Assembly (NCBI RefSeq): GCF_900637185.1
Contig: NZ_LR134352.1
Coordinates: 1,860,001 to 1,924,000, forward strand
Origin: Nocardia asteroides
GTDB lineage: Bacteria > Actinomycetota > Actinomycetes > Mycobacteriales > Mycobacteriaceae
Length of the DNA: 64,000 nucleotides
Direction: 5' to 3'
Made by a program: the position numbers and the translations under genes. The stretch's first letter is position 1. Every line of letters starts with the position of its first letter. The notes under the pieces are model-generated. The model was given only the letters and a program-made list of their open reading frames with translations, was not told the origin of the DNA and ran no database searches. Positions 43,792 to 52,254 of the stretch are shown here, piece by piece.

Positions 43792-44808
43792 TCAGCGATC
43801 GCCGATGCACTCGATGTAGCCGGTGCCGTCCACCGGCCTGCCGCGGAACCGGCCGGTGTAGCGGTAGCTGCCGACGTAACCGCCTGCCATGCCGTACACG
43901 TAGTCGTCGTTGGTCGTGCCGTCGATGTGGATGAGCTCGGCGCCGTGCTCGTCGTCGACGCGCCAGGAGAAGTCCGTGGCCAGGCTCATCGACAGGTCGT
44001 TGGGGGTGCGCCGCGGGGTGGGCTCCACCCGGTGGACCTCGTACCGGAAGTCGTTCTCGTAGGTCCCGCCGTGGTCGTCGAGCGAGCGGACGTACACCGA
44101 GCGCTGCACCGGGACGCCGAGTGGGCCGAGCACCTCGGTCATCAGTACCTGGGTCACCTCGTCGATATTGAGGATGTGGTACGTGAAGTAGCTGAACGGC
44201 AGTGCCACGTCGGCGCCGCGCGCGTACTCGAGGGTGTTGAGCCCGGCGATCTCGGTCGTCTTGCCGTAGTAGGTGACGGTGCCCTCGTACCGGCACAGCA
44301 GCGACCAGTGGTCGTAGAGCCCGCCGCGCAGCTTGGCGAAGTGGGAGACCTTGTCGGTGGCGCGCACCCGCAGGTCGAGCTCGAACTCGGGGTTGCGGTA
44401 GGCGACGGTGAAGTGCGGGTAGTGGCCTTCGAGCTGGAACTCGTCGCCGAAGCGGACGACGCTGCCGTCGGGGGCCAGCTCCAGATCGCGGCTCACCTGG
44501 TAACCGCGGAACTGGCCGGGGAACTGCACACCGGCGCCGACGAGCAGATTGGCGGTGTCGGCGGCGGTCGTCTCGATGAGGTGATCGTTGCGCCACAGAG
44601 CGATCCGGGGCTGTCCGATGACGGTGATCACGTCGATGAAGTTCAGTGGCGCGGGCAGGTTCGGCAGCATCAGGCCGTAGTGCACCGTGGCGTAGCGGCC
44701 GCGCGGTGGATGGAAGGGCGTCGCCGGATCGAAGGGTGTTCCGCGCAGGGCGTAGGAGCCGGAAGCGCCGCGCTGGGCGGCATGCAGCAGGACGTCTGTG
44801 ACACTCAT
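43792..44808 (-). CDS. Hypothetical protein, possible DUF6670-like
   Basis: The product is 338 residues starting MSVTDVLLHAAQRGASG. It is rich in beta strands and has aromatic motifs GHYPHFTVAYRNPEFELDLRVRA, YDHWSLLCRYEGTV and YTGRFRGRPVDGTGYIE. The layout resembles lipocalin-like carotenoid/AttH-type hydratase folds and the DUF6670 group, which I recall as common in this order. No signal peptide is visible. It is divergent from a TetR gene with a strong palindrome between. The function is unknown. Confidence 0.7.
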   Translation of the reverse strand: MSVTDVLLHAAQRGASGSYALRGTPFDPATPFHPPRGRYATVHYGLMLPNLPAPLNFIDVITVIGQPRIALWRNDHLIETTAADTANLLVGAGVQFPGQFRGYQVSRDLELAPDGSVVRFGDEFQLEGHYPHFTVAYRNPEFELDLRVRATDKVSHFAKLRGGLYDHWSLLCRYEGTVTYYGKTTEIAGLNTLEYARGADVALPFSYFTYHILNIDEVTQVLMTEVLGPLGVPVQRSVYVRSLDDHGGTYENDFRYEVHRVEPTPRRTPNDLSMSLATDFSWRVDDEHGAELIHIDGTTNDDYVYGMAGGYVGSYRYTGRFRGRPVDGTGYIECIGDR

Positions 44809-44859
44809 CGAGATTCCTTTCGCAAACACCGATGTATGCGTAACTAGAAGTATCAGAAA

Positions 44860-44881
44860 GATATGACTCTGAGGTCATATC
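44860..44881. promoter_or_regulatory. TetR-type operator
   Basis: GATATGAC (44860-44867) and GTCATATC (44874-44881) are perfect 8-bp arms with a 6-base spacer. They lie 52 bases before the hypothetical protein start and 113 before the divergent TetR start, in an AT-richer island. Confidence 0.75.
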
Positions 44882-44994
44882 CGCAAGTGTGTGCTGGATC
44901 ACCCCGGCAGGGTGTCGGCGACGCCGCAGGGGCCGACCGCTACCGTCGATCCGGATCAGGCGGGCGGACGGCCCGCCGCGAGTGAGGTGAGGCG

Positions 44995-45597
44995 ATGGCG
45001 GGCAGGTCGGGCAGCAAGGGAATGCCGCGGGGTGAGCGGGAAGCGCAGATTCTCGACGCCGCGGCGGTCGAGTTCGGCACCCGTGGCTACGCCTCGGTCC
45101 TTGTCGTCGATGTCGCCAGGCGCGCCGGAGTGTCCAAACCGCTTGTCCATCAATACTTCGCCACGAAAGACGGACTGTGCGCGGCGTGCGTCGAGCGCGC
45201 GGGCGCCGCCTTGACCAGCGGCATCGCCGCGGCGATGACCACACCGGGCCCGAGTGTCCGCACCGCGGCGGGCGCGGTGCTCGACGCCGTGTTCACCGCG
45301 CTCGAACCTCGCCCGCACGACTGGAACGTGCTCTACGACCGCAGCGTGCCCGCGGGCACGGCGGCCGCCACCGTCGCCCGCCGGTATCGCAGGCTCATCG
45401 CCGAGCAGGCCGCCGCCGGGGTGTCCTCGGCGTTCGCCGGCGGCTCGCCGACCGATCCGCGCGACCTCGAGGTGCTGACCCGGGTCTGGATGAACAGCGT
45501 CAGCGCGGTCGTGTCGTGGTGGCTGGACAATCCCGATCAGACGGCCGAGCAGATGCGCGAGCGAGCGCATCGCGTGCTCGCGCATCTGCTCGGCTAG
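44995..45597 (+). CDS. TetR family transcriptional regulator
   Basis: The product is 200 residues. The HTH (about 15-60) reads ILDAAAVEFGTRGYASVLVVDVARRAGVSKPLVHQYFATKDGL. The C-terminal domain is of the TetR_C type. The stop codon shares the tetranucleotide CTAG with the stop of the convergent gene. It probably represses the divergent hypothetical gene via the palindrome at 44860. Confidence 0.9.
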   Translation: MAGRSGSKGMPRGEREAQILDAAAVEFGTRGYASVLVVDVARRAGVSKPLVHQYFATKDGLCAACVERAGAALTSGIAAAMTTPGPSVRTAAGAVLDAVFTALEPRPHDWNVLYDRSVPAGTAAATVARRYRRLIAEQAAAGVSSAFAGGSPTDPRDLEVLTRVWMNSVSAVVSWWLDNPDQTAEQMRERAHRVLAHLLG

Positions 45598-46763
45598 CCC
45601 TCGATGTCGGCCGCGCGCAGCCGGGCCATGGCCGCGTCGTCGGGCCAGCGCCGCGCCTCGAAGCGGGTGGGCTCGATCGTGGGCAGCGGGGTCAGGCCGA
45701 GGATCTCGACGACGGTGGGGAACGGGACCGTGCAGACCAGTTCGACCTCGTCGTTCGCGTCGCGGCGCAGGAACCGCACGACATCGGTCTCGGGGAGCAG
45801 GTATTCGACGCCCTCGCCCCACACCACCGAGGTGAACGCGCCGTCGGTGGACTCCTCGTAGTTGACCGTGGCCGCGTAGGCGGGCTCGATGTCGAGCTCG
45901 GGCAGCTCGAGGAAATCCTCGAAAGTGGTGTTCAGGTAATCGGTCTGGAGGCTGTACTCGGTGGCCGCCAGGCCGGCGCGGGCGCGCAGCGCGAGCGGTA
46001 GCGACGGGTGCGCGCCCGCCTCGTCGAACGGGACGACGGAGCCGTTCTCGTCGACGGTGTAGCCCTGCGGCGACACCGGGCGGGCGGCGTCGCGGTACTG
46101 CTGTTCGACCATCTCGAACACGCCGACCAGCAGTTCCGGATCGTCCGGGACGACGAGCAGCGAATCGTTCTCGGCGATGAAGGCGACCGGCCGGAACGCC
46201 CCGCCCGCGTAGCCCGCCAGCCAGCCGGGGACCAGCAGCCAGGAGGCGCAGTAGGAGTCGCCGCTGTCGACGAAGCGCACGATCTGCAGGTCGTCGGGGG
46301 AGCCGGGCCGGGCCAGCGCGGTCAGGTTCGCGCGGGCGGCGGCGAACACCTGCTCGGTGCTCACCCCCCAGTCGGCGGCCGCCGTGGCCGAGACGAACGT
46401 CCGCGTGCGCGGCAGGTCGACGACCACCACCTCGTCGACGAACGGGAACGCGGCCCGGCGCAGCGGGCGCGGGCCGTCCTGGCCCAGCGTCACCGGCCGC
46501 AGCACCGAGCGCAGCAGCGGACGGACCGAGTCCCAGTCCGCGGGCACCTCGTCCGAACTGGTCATCGCGAGGACGAAATCGCTGATGCGTTCCGCGCGGG
46601 CCTCCGCGTCCAGCTGTTGGCACTCGCGAAAGATGTTGTCCAGGTACATGACCCGGCCGTCACTGTGATGCACGCTGAACTCGTCGGCGGAGTATTCGGC
46701 GTCGTCGACCCCGTGCGCCCGCACACTCGTCATCACGGTCTGCACGAACTGCTCGCGCTCCAT
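45594..46763 (-). CDS. Hypothetical protein, possibly DUF1444 (YtpQ)-like
   Basis: The product is 389 residues from ATG 46763 with GGGGAGT upstream. It has an N-terminal helical part, then alternating strands and helices: PVTLGQDGPRPLRRAAFPFVDEV, VSTEQVFAAARANLTAL, DSLLVVPDDPELLVGVFEMV. This resembles the YtpQ/DUF1444 pattern of fractional proteins used with DUF proteins in stress operons, but I would not assign a function. It is cytoplasmic, with no membrane segment. It is divergent from a hydrolase gene by 79 bp. Confidence 0.6.
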   Translation of the reverse strand: MEREQFVQTVMTSVRAHGVDDAEYSADEFSVHHSDGRVMYLDNIFRECQQLDAEARAERISDFVLAMTSSDEVPADWDSVRPLLRSVLRPVTLGQDGPRPLRRAAFPFVDEVVVVDLPRTRTFVSATAAADWGVSTEQVFAAARANLTALARPGSPDDLQIVRFVDSGDSYCASWLLVPGWLAGYAGGAFRPVAFIAENDSLLVVPDDPELLVGVFEMVEQQYRDAARPVSPQGYTVDENGSVVPFDEAGAHPSLPLALRARAGLAATEYSLQTDYLNTTFEDFLELPELDIEPAYAATVNYEESTDGAFTSVVWGEGVEYLLPETDVVRFLRRDANDEVELVCTVPFPTVVEILGLTPLPTIEPTRFEARRWPDDAAMARLRAADIEG

Positions 46764-46842
46764 ACCCACTCCCCATCCCGATCGGTTACGGCCTCGATCT
46801 TGGCCCACCGCACCGACAGAGTCGAGGGATAGACTGCGTGGG

Positions 46843-47658
46843 GTGGCTGTCAGGTCCGGTCGTTCCGGCGGAGCCCGCCGGGTGGTCGCGGGCGATACCA
46901 GCCTGGAAGTGATCGTCGAGGGGGCCGGGGCGCCGCTCGTCCTGATCCAGACCGGGCTGCTCGCCGAGGAATGTGCGCCACTGGCGACCGCGTTGAGCCG
47001 CGACTTCACCACTGTCCGTTACCACCGGCGCGGCTACGCGGGCAGCGACCCGGTCACCGGGCCCGGCTCGATCGTCCGGGACGCGCGCGACTGCGCGGCG
47101 TTGCTCGGCGCGCTCGCGGTCGACTCCGCGCACGTGCTCGGGCTCTCCTACAGCGGGGCCGTCGCCGTACAGCTCGCCGCCGACGCGCCGGAGCTGGTCC
47201 GCTCGCTGATCCTGATCGAGCCGCCGCCGGTGCACGTCGCCGAATTCCGCGCCGTCACTGGCGAACTCCAGCGGGAGTACCGGGTGGCGGGCGGCGCGGT
47301 CGCCCTCGCGCACCTGATGGGGATCGTCAGCGGGCCCGACTGGCGCGACATCCTCGACCGGCAGCTGCCGGGAGCCAGGGCGCAGGCGACGGCCGACGCT
47401 GGCACCTTCTTCGCCACCGATCTGCCCGCGCTGCTGAACTGGACCTTCACCGCCGCTGAGGCGGCCCGGGTCCGGGCGCCGGTGCTCTACCTCGGCGGGA
47501 CGGCGAGTGGTCCGTGGTTTGCCGAGGTGCACGCACGGATCACCCAATGGTTCCCGCGCGCCGAATCGGTGCTGGTCGACGGGGCCGACCACGGGCTGGC
47601 GCTCACCCATGCCGCCGCGCTGGCCACGGCGATCACCGCGTTCGCGGCGCAGCGGTGA
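46843..47658 (+). CDS. Alpha/beta-fold hydrolase
   Basis: The product is 271 residues from GTG 46843. Features: VVAGDTSLEVIVEGAGAPLVLIQTG in place of the usual oxyanion HG, nucleophile elbow GLSYSGAVA, and a late His in DGADHGLALTHA. The missing HG dipeptide after the second strand is a small deviation. The substrate is unknown. It is convergent with the TetR gene, one base apart. Confidence 0.82.
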   Translation: MAVRSGRSGGARRVVAGDTSLEVIVEGAGAPLVLIQTGLLAEECAPLATALSRDFTTVRYHRRGYAGSDPVTGPGSIVRDARDCAALLGALAVDSAHVLGLSYSGAVAVQLAADAPELVRSLILIEPPPVHVAEFRAVTGELQREYRVAGGAVALAHLMGIVSGPDWRDILDRQLPGARAQATADAGTFFATDLPALLNWTFTAAEAARVRAPVLYLGGTASGPWFAEVHARITQWFPRAESVLVDGADHGLALTHAAALATAITAFAAQR

Positions 47659-47659
47659 C

Positions 47660-48376
47660 TCAGCGGGCGAACCCGGTGGTGCGGGCCAGATCCGCGAGCA
47701 TGGCGTCGAACATCACCTCGGGATCGGCCAGCGGGATCGGGTAGTTGCCGAAGACCTCGAGGGTGACATGGCCGAACAGCCGCGCCCAGATCTGCACCAT
47801 CAGATACGTGACGCCCAGGTCGAGCTTCTCGGCGGGGAACTTCTGCCCGGACTCGGACAGCATGGCCAGCAGCTCGGTCTGGAAGCCGATCAGGTCGTCG
47901 CGCAGCGCCGCCGGGATGGTCTCGCCGGGCGGGGTGGCGATCTCGAAATTGGCCAGCAGCCTGCCCGCCGCGGCCAGGAAGATCCGCCCGAACGGTTCGC
48001 CGAAGCGGCGCATCATCTCCGGACCGGAGGTGGGCGAGGCGAACACCAGGGTGTATTCCCGGGGATTGGCCAGCGCCCACCGCCGAAAGCCACGGCAGAT
48101 GGCGAGGAACTGGACGGCGCCGTCGTCGGGCAGCACCGCGATCTCGGCCGAGAGGAACCCGGCCAGATCGGTGCAGAACTGCGTGCGCAGCCGCTCGATC
48201 AGCTCGTCGCGGGAGGCGTAGTGCCGGTACAGCGCGGGCGCGGTGACGCCGAGCTCCCTGGCGATGGCGCGCAGGGTCACCGCGTCGGGCCCCTGCGCCG
48301 CCAGCAGTGCCCTGGCGACCCGCCGGATGTCGGTGTCGGTCACCACCGGCGCCCGGCCACGTGCCTTGCCCGTCAC
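47660..48376 (-). CDS. TetR family regulator of P450 operon
   Basis: The product is 238 residues from GTG 48376. The HTH (about 15-60) reads VARALLAAQGPDAVTLRAIARELGVTAPALYRHYASRDEL. A TetR_C domain follows. It begins 28 bp after the P450 gene on the same strand, so it is probably co-transcribed with it and feeds back on the operators upstream of the P450. Confidence 0.9.
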   Translation of the reverse strand: MTGKARGRAPVVTDTDIRRVARALLAAQGPDAVTLRAIARELGVTAPALYRHYASRDELIERLRTQFCTDLAGFLSAEIAVLPDDGAVQFLAICRGFRRWALANPREYTLVFASPTSGPEMMRRFGEPFGRIFLAAAGRLLANFEIATPPGETIPAALRDDLIGFQTELLAMLSESGQKFPAEKLDLGVTYLMVQIWARLFGHVTLEVFGNYPIPLADPEVMFDAMLADLARTTGFAR

Positions 48377-48404
48377 CCGGCCACCCCCTCGATCATGGTT
48401 CGGT

Positions 48405-49634
48405 TCAAGCGTATTCGACCTCCCAGCGCTTGATGCCGTTGAGCCAGCCACTGCGCAGCCGCACCGGGTCGGCGACCTGGCGCAGATTCGGCATCGCGTC
48501 GGCAATGGCATTGAACATCAGGTCGATCTCCAGGCGGGCCAGATTGGCGCCGACACAGTAGTGCGTGCCGGTGCCGCCGAAGCCGACGTGCGGGTTGGGG
48601 TTGCGCAGCACGTCGAACTCGAACGGGTTGGTGAAGGCCTCCTCGTCGAAGTTGGCCGAGCTGTAGAACAGGCCGATGCGCTGCCCCCGCTTGATCTGCT
48701 GCCCGCCGAGTTCCAGGTCGCGGGTGGCGGTGCGCTGGAAGGCGGTCACCGGGGTCGCCCAGCGCACGATCTCGTCGGGCGCGGTGCGCGGGCGCTGCTC
48801 CTTGTACAGCTCCCACTGCTCCGGGTTGTCGACGAAGGCCTTCATGCCGTGGGTGATCGAGTTGCGGGTGGTCTCGTTGCCCGCGACGGCGAGCAGGATG
48901 ACGAAGAACGCGAATTCGTCCGAGCCGAGATGCTCACCGTCGACGTCGGCGTTGACCAGCTGGGTGACGATGTCGGCGGCCGGACAACCCCGCCGCTGCT
49001 CGGCCATGTTCCAGGCGTAGCCCATCACCTCGGCGGTGGCCACGTGATGGTTGCCCTCGAACTCCGGGTCGTCGTAGGAGATCATCTGGTTGGTCCAGTC
49101 GAAGATCTTGCGGCGGTCCTCCTGCGGGACGCCGAGCAGTTCGGCGATCGCCTGCAGCGGCAGTTCCACGGCCACCTGTTCGACGAAGTCACCGCGCCCG
49201 GACTTCTTGGCCTCGTGCACGATGCGCTCGGCGCGCTCGGTCAGCGCGGCCCGCAGGTTCTCCACCGCGCGCGGGGTGAAGCCCTTGGACACGATGCGGC
49301 GGATCTTGGTGTGCTGCGGCGGATCCAGATTCAGCATCAGCATGTTGCCGAGCATGTCGATCTGTTCGCGGGTGGTCTCCTCGTTGAACCGGATGATCGC
49401 GGTGTTCTCGTGCGAGGAGAAGTCGTCGGGGTTCTTGGAGATCTCCTTGATGTCGGCCAGCTTGGACACCACCCAGTAGCCGCCGTCGTCGAACCCGCTG
49501 GCGCGGTCCGGCTGCGCGCACCACCAGACCGGGGCGGTGCGCCGCAGCTCGGCGAACTCCTCGATCGGCAAGCGGGCTGCGAGCAGGTCGGGATCGGTGA
49601 AATCGAATCCCGCGGGGATGTTGGTGCTGGTCAC
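48405..49634 (-). CDS. Cytochrome P450, CYP125-like (steroid C26/C27 monooxygenase)
   Basis: The product is 409 residues from GTG 49634 with GGAGGAG upstream. Family features: I-helix AVAGNETTRNS, ExxR in DEIVRW, and the haem ligand in FGGTGTHYCVGANLA at about residue 350. Extended stretches such as IPAGFDFTDPDL, DPPQHTKIRRIVSKGFTPRAV and TPVTAFQRTATRDLEL agree closely with M. tuberculosis CYP125, which oxidises the cholesterol side chain terminus. Unlike the classic gene it is not in a KstR gene cluster; upstream sites are not KstR type. Another sterol or bile-acid-like substrate is possible. Confidence 0.88.
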   Translation of the reverse strand: MTSTNIPAGFDFTDPDLLAARLPIEEFAELRRTAPVWWCAQPDRASGFDDGGYWVVSKLADIKEISKNPDDFSSHENTAIIRFNEETTREQIDMLGNMLMLNLDPPQHTKIRRIVSKGFTPRAVENLRAALTERAERIVHEAKKSGRGDFVEQVAVELPLQAIAELLGVPQEDRRKIFDWTNQMISYDDPEFEGNHHVATAEVMGYAWNMAEQRRGCPAADIVTQLVNADVDGEHLGSDEFAFFVILLAVAGNETTRNSITHGMKAFVDNPEQWELYKEQRPRTAPDEIVRWATPVTAFQRTATRDLELGGQQIKRGQRIGLFYSSANFDEEAFTNPFEFDVLRNPNPHVGFGGTGTHYCVGANLARLEIDLMFNAIADAMPNLRQVADPVRLRSGWLNGIKRWEVEYA

Positions 49635-49684
49635 GGCTGTCTCCTCCGGTCCGGTAGACGTGATGTGGAACACGTCCGTGACGA

Positions 49685-49739
49685 TGAAACCACGTTTCGA
49701 CCCTTTATGAACAGTGTTTAGTAATACCTGTTTATAAAC
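49685..49739. promoter_or_regulatory. Operator candidates between P450 and fructosamine-kinase-like gene
   Basis: Three elements stand in a row: GAAAC-CAC-GTTTC (49686-49698), TGAACAGTGTTTA (49708-49720) and GTTTATAAAC (49730-49739). The first two share AACnnnGTT, one base longer than the KstR core. They are probable sites of the TetR protein encoded downstream of the P450. Confidence 0.55.
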
Positions 49740-49782
49740 GAGGTCGACCGATTCCCCGCGTCGACGGGTGCGGCTGGGCACA

Positions 49783-50682
49783 ATGGCGGCCGTGGACCTG
49801 CCGTTTCTGCGGGACAACCCGCACCTGCTGCCGACCTTCCTGGCGCATCAGCGCCTGCGCACCACCCCCGTCGGTGGCGGGTCCATCGCGGTGACCGAAC
49901 GGATCGGGCTCGACGACGGCGCGCAGCTGTTCCTGAAGACCTGGCCGGGTGGTGTCGCGGCGGCGCCCACGGACGGTCCCGTCGCTGCCCCGCCCGGCTT
50001 CTTCGCCGCGGAGGCCGCCGGGCTGCGCTGGTTACGCGAGGCGGGCGGGGTCGCGGTGCCCGAGGTGTACGCCGCGACCGACGACCTGGTGCTGCTGGAA
50101 TGGGTCGAGCACGCCACCCCCACCCTGGCCGCCGCCGAACGCTTCGGCCGTGACCTGGCCCGCACCCACCAGGCGGGCGCCCCCTCCTTCGGCGGCCCCG
50201 CCGACGGCTATTTCGGCAGCATCCCGATGGACAACACCCCCGGCGACGACTGGCCGGCCTGGTTCCGGGAACGCCGCATCCTGCCCTTCCTGAAACTCGC
50301 CGTCGACGCGGGCGCCCTCGAGCCCGCCGACGCCACCGTCGTCGAGTCCATCCACATCGAAGCCCCCACCGAACCTCCGGCTCGCATCCACGGCGACCTC
50401 TGGCCCGGCAACATCCTCTGGGGCCCCGCCGACACCCCCTACCTCATCGACCCCGCCGCCCACGGCGGCCATCCCGAAACCGACCTCGCCACCCTCACCC
50501 TCTTCGGCGCCGCCCCCCACTACCCCCGAATCATCGCCGCCTACAACGAAATTCACCCTCTGTCCCCGGACTGGGAGACCCGCATCCCCCTGCACACCCT
50601 CCCCATCCTCCTGATCCACGCCATCCTCTTCGGCCCCTCCTACCGCTCCGCCGTCCTGTCCGCGGCAGCCCCCTACCGCTAG
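49783..50682 (+). CDS. Fructosamine kinase family protein
   Basis: The product is 299 residues from ATG 49783 (GTG 49768 is an alternative). It has a protein-kinase-like/aminoglycoside phosphotransferase fold. The FN3K pattern is present: HGDLWPGNILWG (catalytic Asp) and LIDPAAHGGHPETDLA (metal-binding Asp). Members phosphorylate Amadori adducts, starting deglycation of proteins. An insertion of Ala/Pro-rich residues (about 60-75) is present in the small lobe. It is divergent from the P450 gene. Confidence 0.88.
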   Translation: MAAVDLPFLRDNPHLLPTFLAHQRLRTTPVGGGSIAVTERIGLDDGAQLFLKTWPGGVAAAPTDGPVAAPPGFFAAEAAGLRWLREAGGVAVPEVYAATDDLVLLEWVEHATPTLAAAERFGRDLARTHQAGAPSFGGPADGYFGSIPMDNTPGDDWPAWFRERRILPFLKLAVDAGALEPADATVVESIHIEAPTEPPARIHGDLWPGNILWGPADTPYLIDPAAHGGHPETDLATLTLFGAAPHYPRIIAAYNEIHPLSPDWETRIPLHTLPILLIHAILFGPSYRSAVLSAAAPYR

Positions 50683-50691
50683 CGGACACGA

Positions 50692-51126
50692 TCAGCTGAT
50701 GCTGCCTGCCGGGACGACCCAGACGTGCGGCTGGCGGGTGACGGCGGCGATGTGTTCGAAATCGCGGTCGTAGTGGACGACGACCGCGTCGTGGTACTCG
50801 GCGACCGCCGCGGTGAGCAGGTCGACGAGACCGGCACTGCGGTGCAGTCCCTTCTTGGCCATGAGGAGCTGAACTTCCCTGGCGCGTTGGGCGATCGAGT
50901 CGTTCATCGGCAGGTCGTGGTACAGGGCGCGGCGGCGCTGTGCGATGTTCTGGACATCGGCCAGGTTGCGGCCCGAGTAGCCCGCTTCGAGGTCGATGGT
51001 GACACACGTGGCGGCCGCGCGGTCCGCGATGAGTCCGGCGAGGACGGTACGGACGGACTCGTGCCGGATCCTGGCGGCTGCTGAGGTGTCGACCAGATGC
51101 AGTCGCAGCGGAGTGGCCTCGATCAA
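50692..51126 (-). CDS. vapC: VapC ribonuclease toxin (PIN domain)
   Basis: The product is 144 residues, apparently from TTG 51126, whose last bases overlap the vapB stop codon by four positions. It has the PIN-domain pattern: LVDTSAAARI with the first Asp, a middle acidic segment, and DLLTAAVAEYHDAVVVHYDRDFEHIA with later acidic residues. VapC toxins cleave tRNA or rRNA and stop translation. The rest of the longer open frame upstream is not conserved. The start codon is the weak point. Confidence 0.88.
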   Translation of the reverse strand: MIEATPLRLHLVDTSAAARIRHESVRTVLAGLIADRAAATCVTIDLEAGYSGRNLADVQNIAQRRRALYHDLPMNDSIAQRAREVQLLMAKKGLHRSAGLVDLLTAAVAEYHDAVVVHYDRDFEHIAAVTRQPHVWVVPAGSIS

Positions 51127-51332
51127 CGCCGGGCCCGGCGCATCACCTCGGGGTCGTCGATATCGGGGCCGACACCGAAGCCGTACGGGTCGTCGAGGAC
51201 CTGTTCGATGCGGCGACGGCGCTCGGCGACGAACTTCAACGCCGCGTTGACCGTGTCCTTCTTGGTGGTCGTCCCCAGTTCCTTGGCGGCCAAGGCCAGG
51301 GCTTCGTCGTCCAGGTCGATCATGGTCTTCAT
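51123..51332 (-). CDS. vapB: VapB antitoxin
   Basis: The product is 69 residues from ATG 51332 (GTG 51341 and ATG 51323 are in frame). The pattern MKTMIDLDDEALALAAKELG, then TVNAALKFVAERRRR is a typical VapB DNA-binding head with C-terminal toxin-binding tail. It overlaps vapC by four bases. Palindromes upstream suggest autoregulation by the VapBC complex. Confidence 0.9.
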   Translation of the reverse strand: MKTMIDLDDEALALAAKELGTTTKKDTVNAALKFVAERRRRIEQVLDDPYGFGVGPDIDDPEVMRRARR

Positions 51333-51341
51333 ATGTCTCAC

Positions 51342-51384
51342 GATATTTCCCCCGCAATATCAGCAGCAATACTCGTGGAGTATT
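51342..51384. promoter_or_regulatory. VapBC operator palindromes
   Basis: GATATT (51342-51347) / AATATC (51356-51361) and AATACTC-GTG-GAGTATT (51368-51384) are two adjacent inverted repeats, the nearest ending ten bases upstream of the vapB start. The paired AT-rich sites match autorepression by toxin-antitoxin complexes. Confidence 0.7.
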
Positions 51385-51431
51385 CGAGACCGCATCGCGA
51401 TCGGATCGGTCCTGTCGATGGTCGCGAACGG

Positions 51432-51469
51432 CGAAGGCCGCCGCCATCTGTCGATGGCGGCGGCCTTCG
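51432..51469 (-). terminator. Terminator of sdhCDAB
   Basis: Perfect 17-bp arms 51432-51448 and 51453-51469 with a TGTC loop, 15 bases downstream of the sdhB stop on the minus strand. This separates the sdh operon from vapBC. Confidence 0.92.
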
Positions 51470-51483
51470 GAGACCGGGGGAGG

Positions 51484-52254
51484 TCAGCGGGTGAAGAGCA
51501 GGGCCCGCTTGACTTCCTGGATGGCCTTGGTGACCTCGATGCCACGGGGGCACGCGTCGGTGCAGTTGAAGGTGGTGCGGCAGCGCCACACGCCCTCGAC
51601 GTCGTTGAGGATGTCGAGGCGCTCGCGGGCGCCTTCGTCACGGCTGTCGAAGATGAAGCGGTGGGCGTTCACGATCGCGGCCGGGCCGAAGTAGCTGCCG
51701 TCGCTCCAGTACACGGGGCAGGAGGTGGTGCAGCAGGCGCACAGGATGCACTTGGTGGTGTCGTCGAACCGGGCACGGTCGTGCTGGCTCTGGATGCGCT
51801 CGCGGGTGGGCTCGTTACCCGAGGTCATCAGGTACGGCTTGACGGCACGGAACGCGTCGAAGAACGGCTCCATGTCGACCACGAGGTCCTTCTCCACGGG
51901 CAGGCCGCGGATGGGCTCGACGGTCATGGTGAGGGTCTTGTCGCCCTTGGGCAGCAGGTCCTTCATCAGCACCTTGCAGGCCAGCCGGTTCACGCCGTTG
52001 ATCCGCATCGCGTCCGAACCGCACACCCCGTGGGCGCAGGAGCGCCGGAAAGTGAGGGTGCCGTCCAGGTAGGACTTGATGTAGATCAGCACGTTGAGGA
52101 AACGGTCGGTCGGCAGGACCGGCACCTGGAACGAATCCCAGTGCGCGCCCTTGTCGTTCTCGGTGCTGAACCGGGCCACCTTGACGGTGACCATGACCGA
52201 GCCCTCGGGAACGGGCGCCGGCTTCTGCGTGGTGGGTTCGGCTACAGCAGTCAT
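51484..52254 (-). CDS. sdhB: Succinate dehydrogenase iron-sulfur subunit
   Basis: The product is 256 residues carrying electrons from SdhA flavin to quinone. 2Fe-2S cysteines are in SCAHGVCGSDAM. The two further cluster motifs CILCACCTTSCPVYW and CTDACPRGI match the 4Fe-4S and 3Fe-4S sites. ATG overlaps the sdhA stop by one base. It is the last gene of sdhCDAB. Confidence 0.97.
   Translation of the reverse strand: MTAVAEPTTQKPAPVPEGSVMVTVKVARFSTENDKGAHWDSFQVPVLPTDRFLNVLIYIKSYLDGTLTFRRSCAHGVCGSDAMRINGVNRLACKVLMKDLLPKGDKTLTMTVEPIRGLPVEKDLVVDMEPFFDAFRAVKPYLMTSGNEPTRERIQSQHDRARFDDTTKCILCACCTTSCPVYWSDGSYFGPAAIVNAHRFIFDSRDEGARERLDILNDVEGVWRCRTTFNCTDACPRGIEVTKAIQEVKRALLFTR

Noticed and set aside
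49686..49720. AAC...GTT sites upstream of the P450 considered as KstR boxes
   Set aside because: The spacer is three bases instead of two and the flanks do not fit TnnAACnnGTTnnA.
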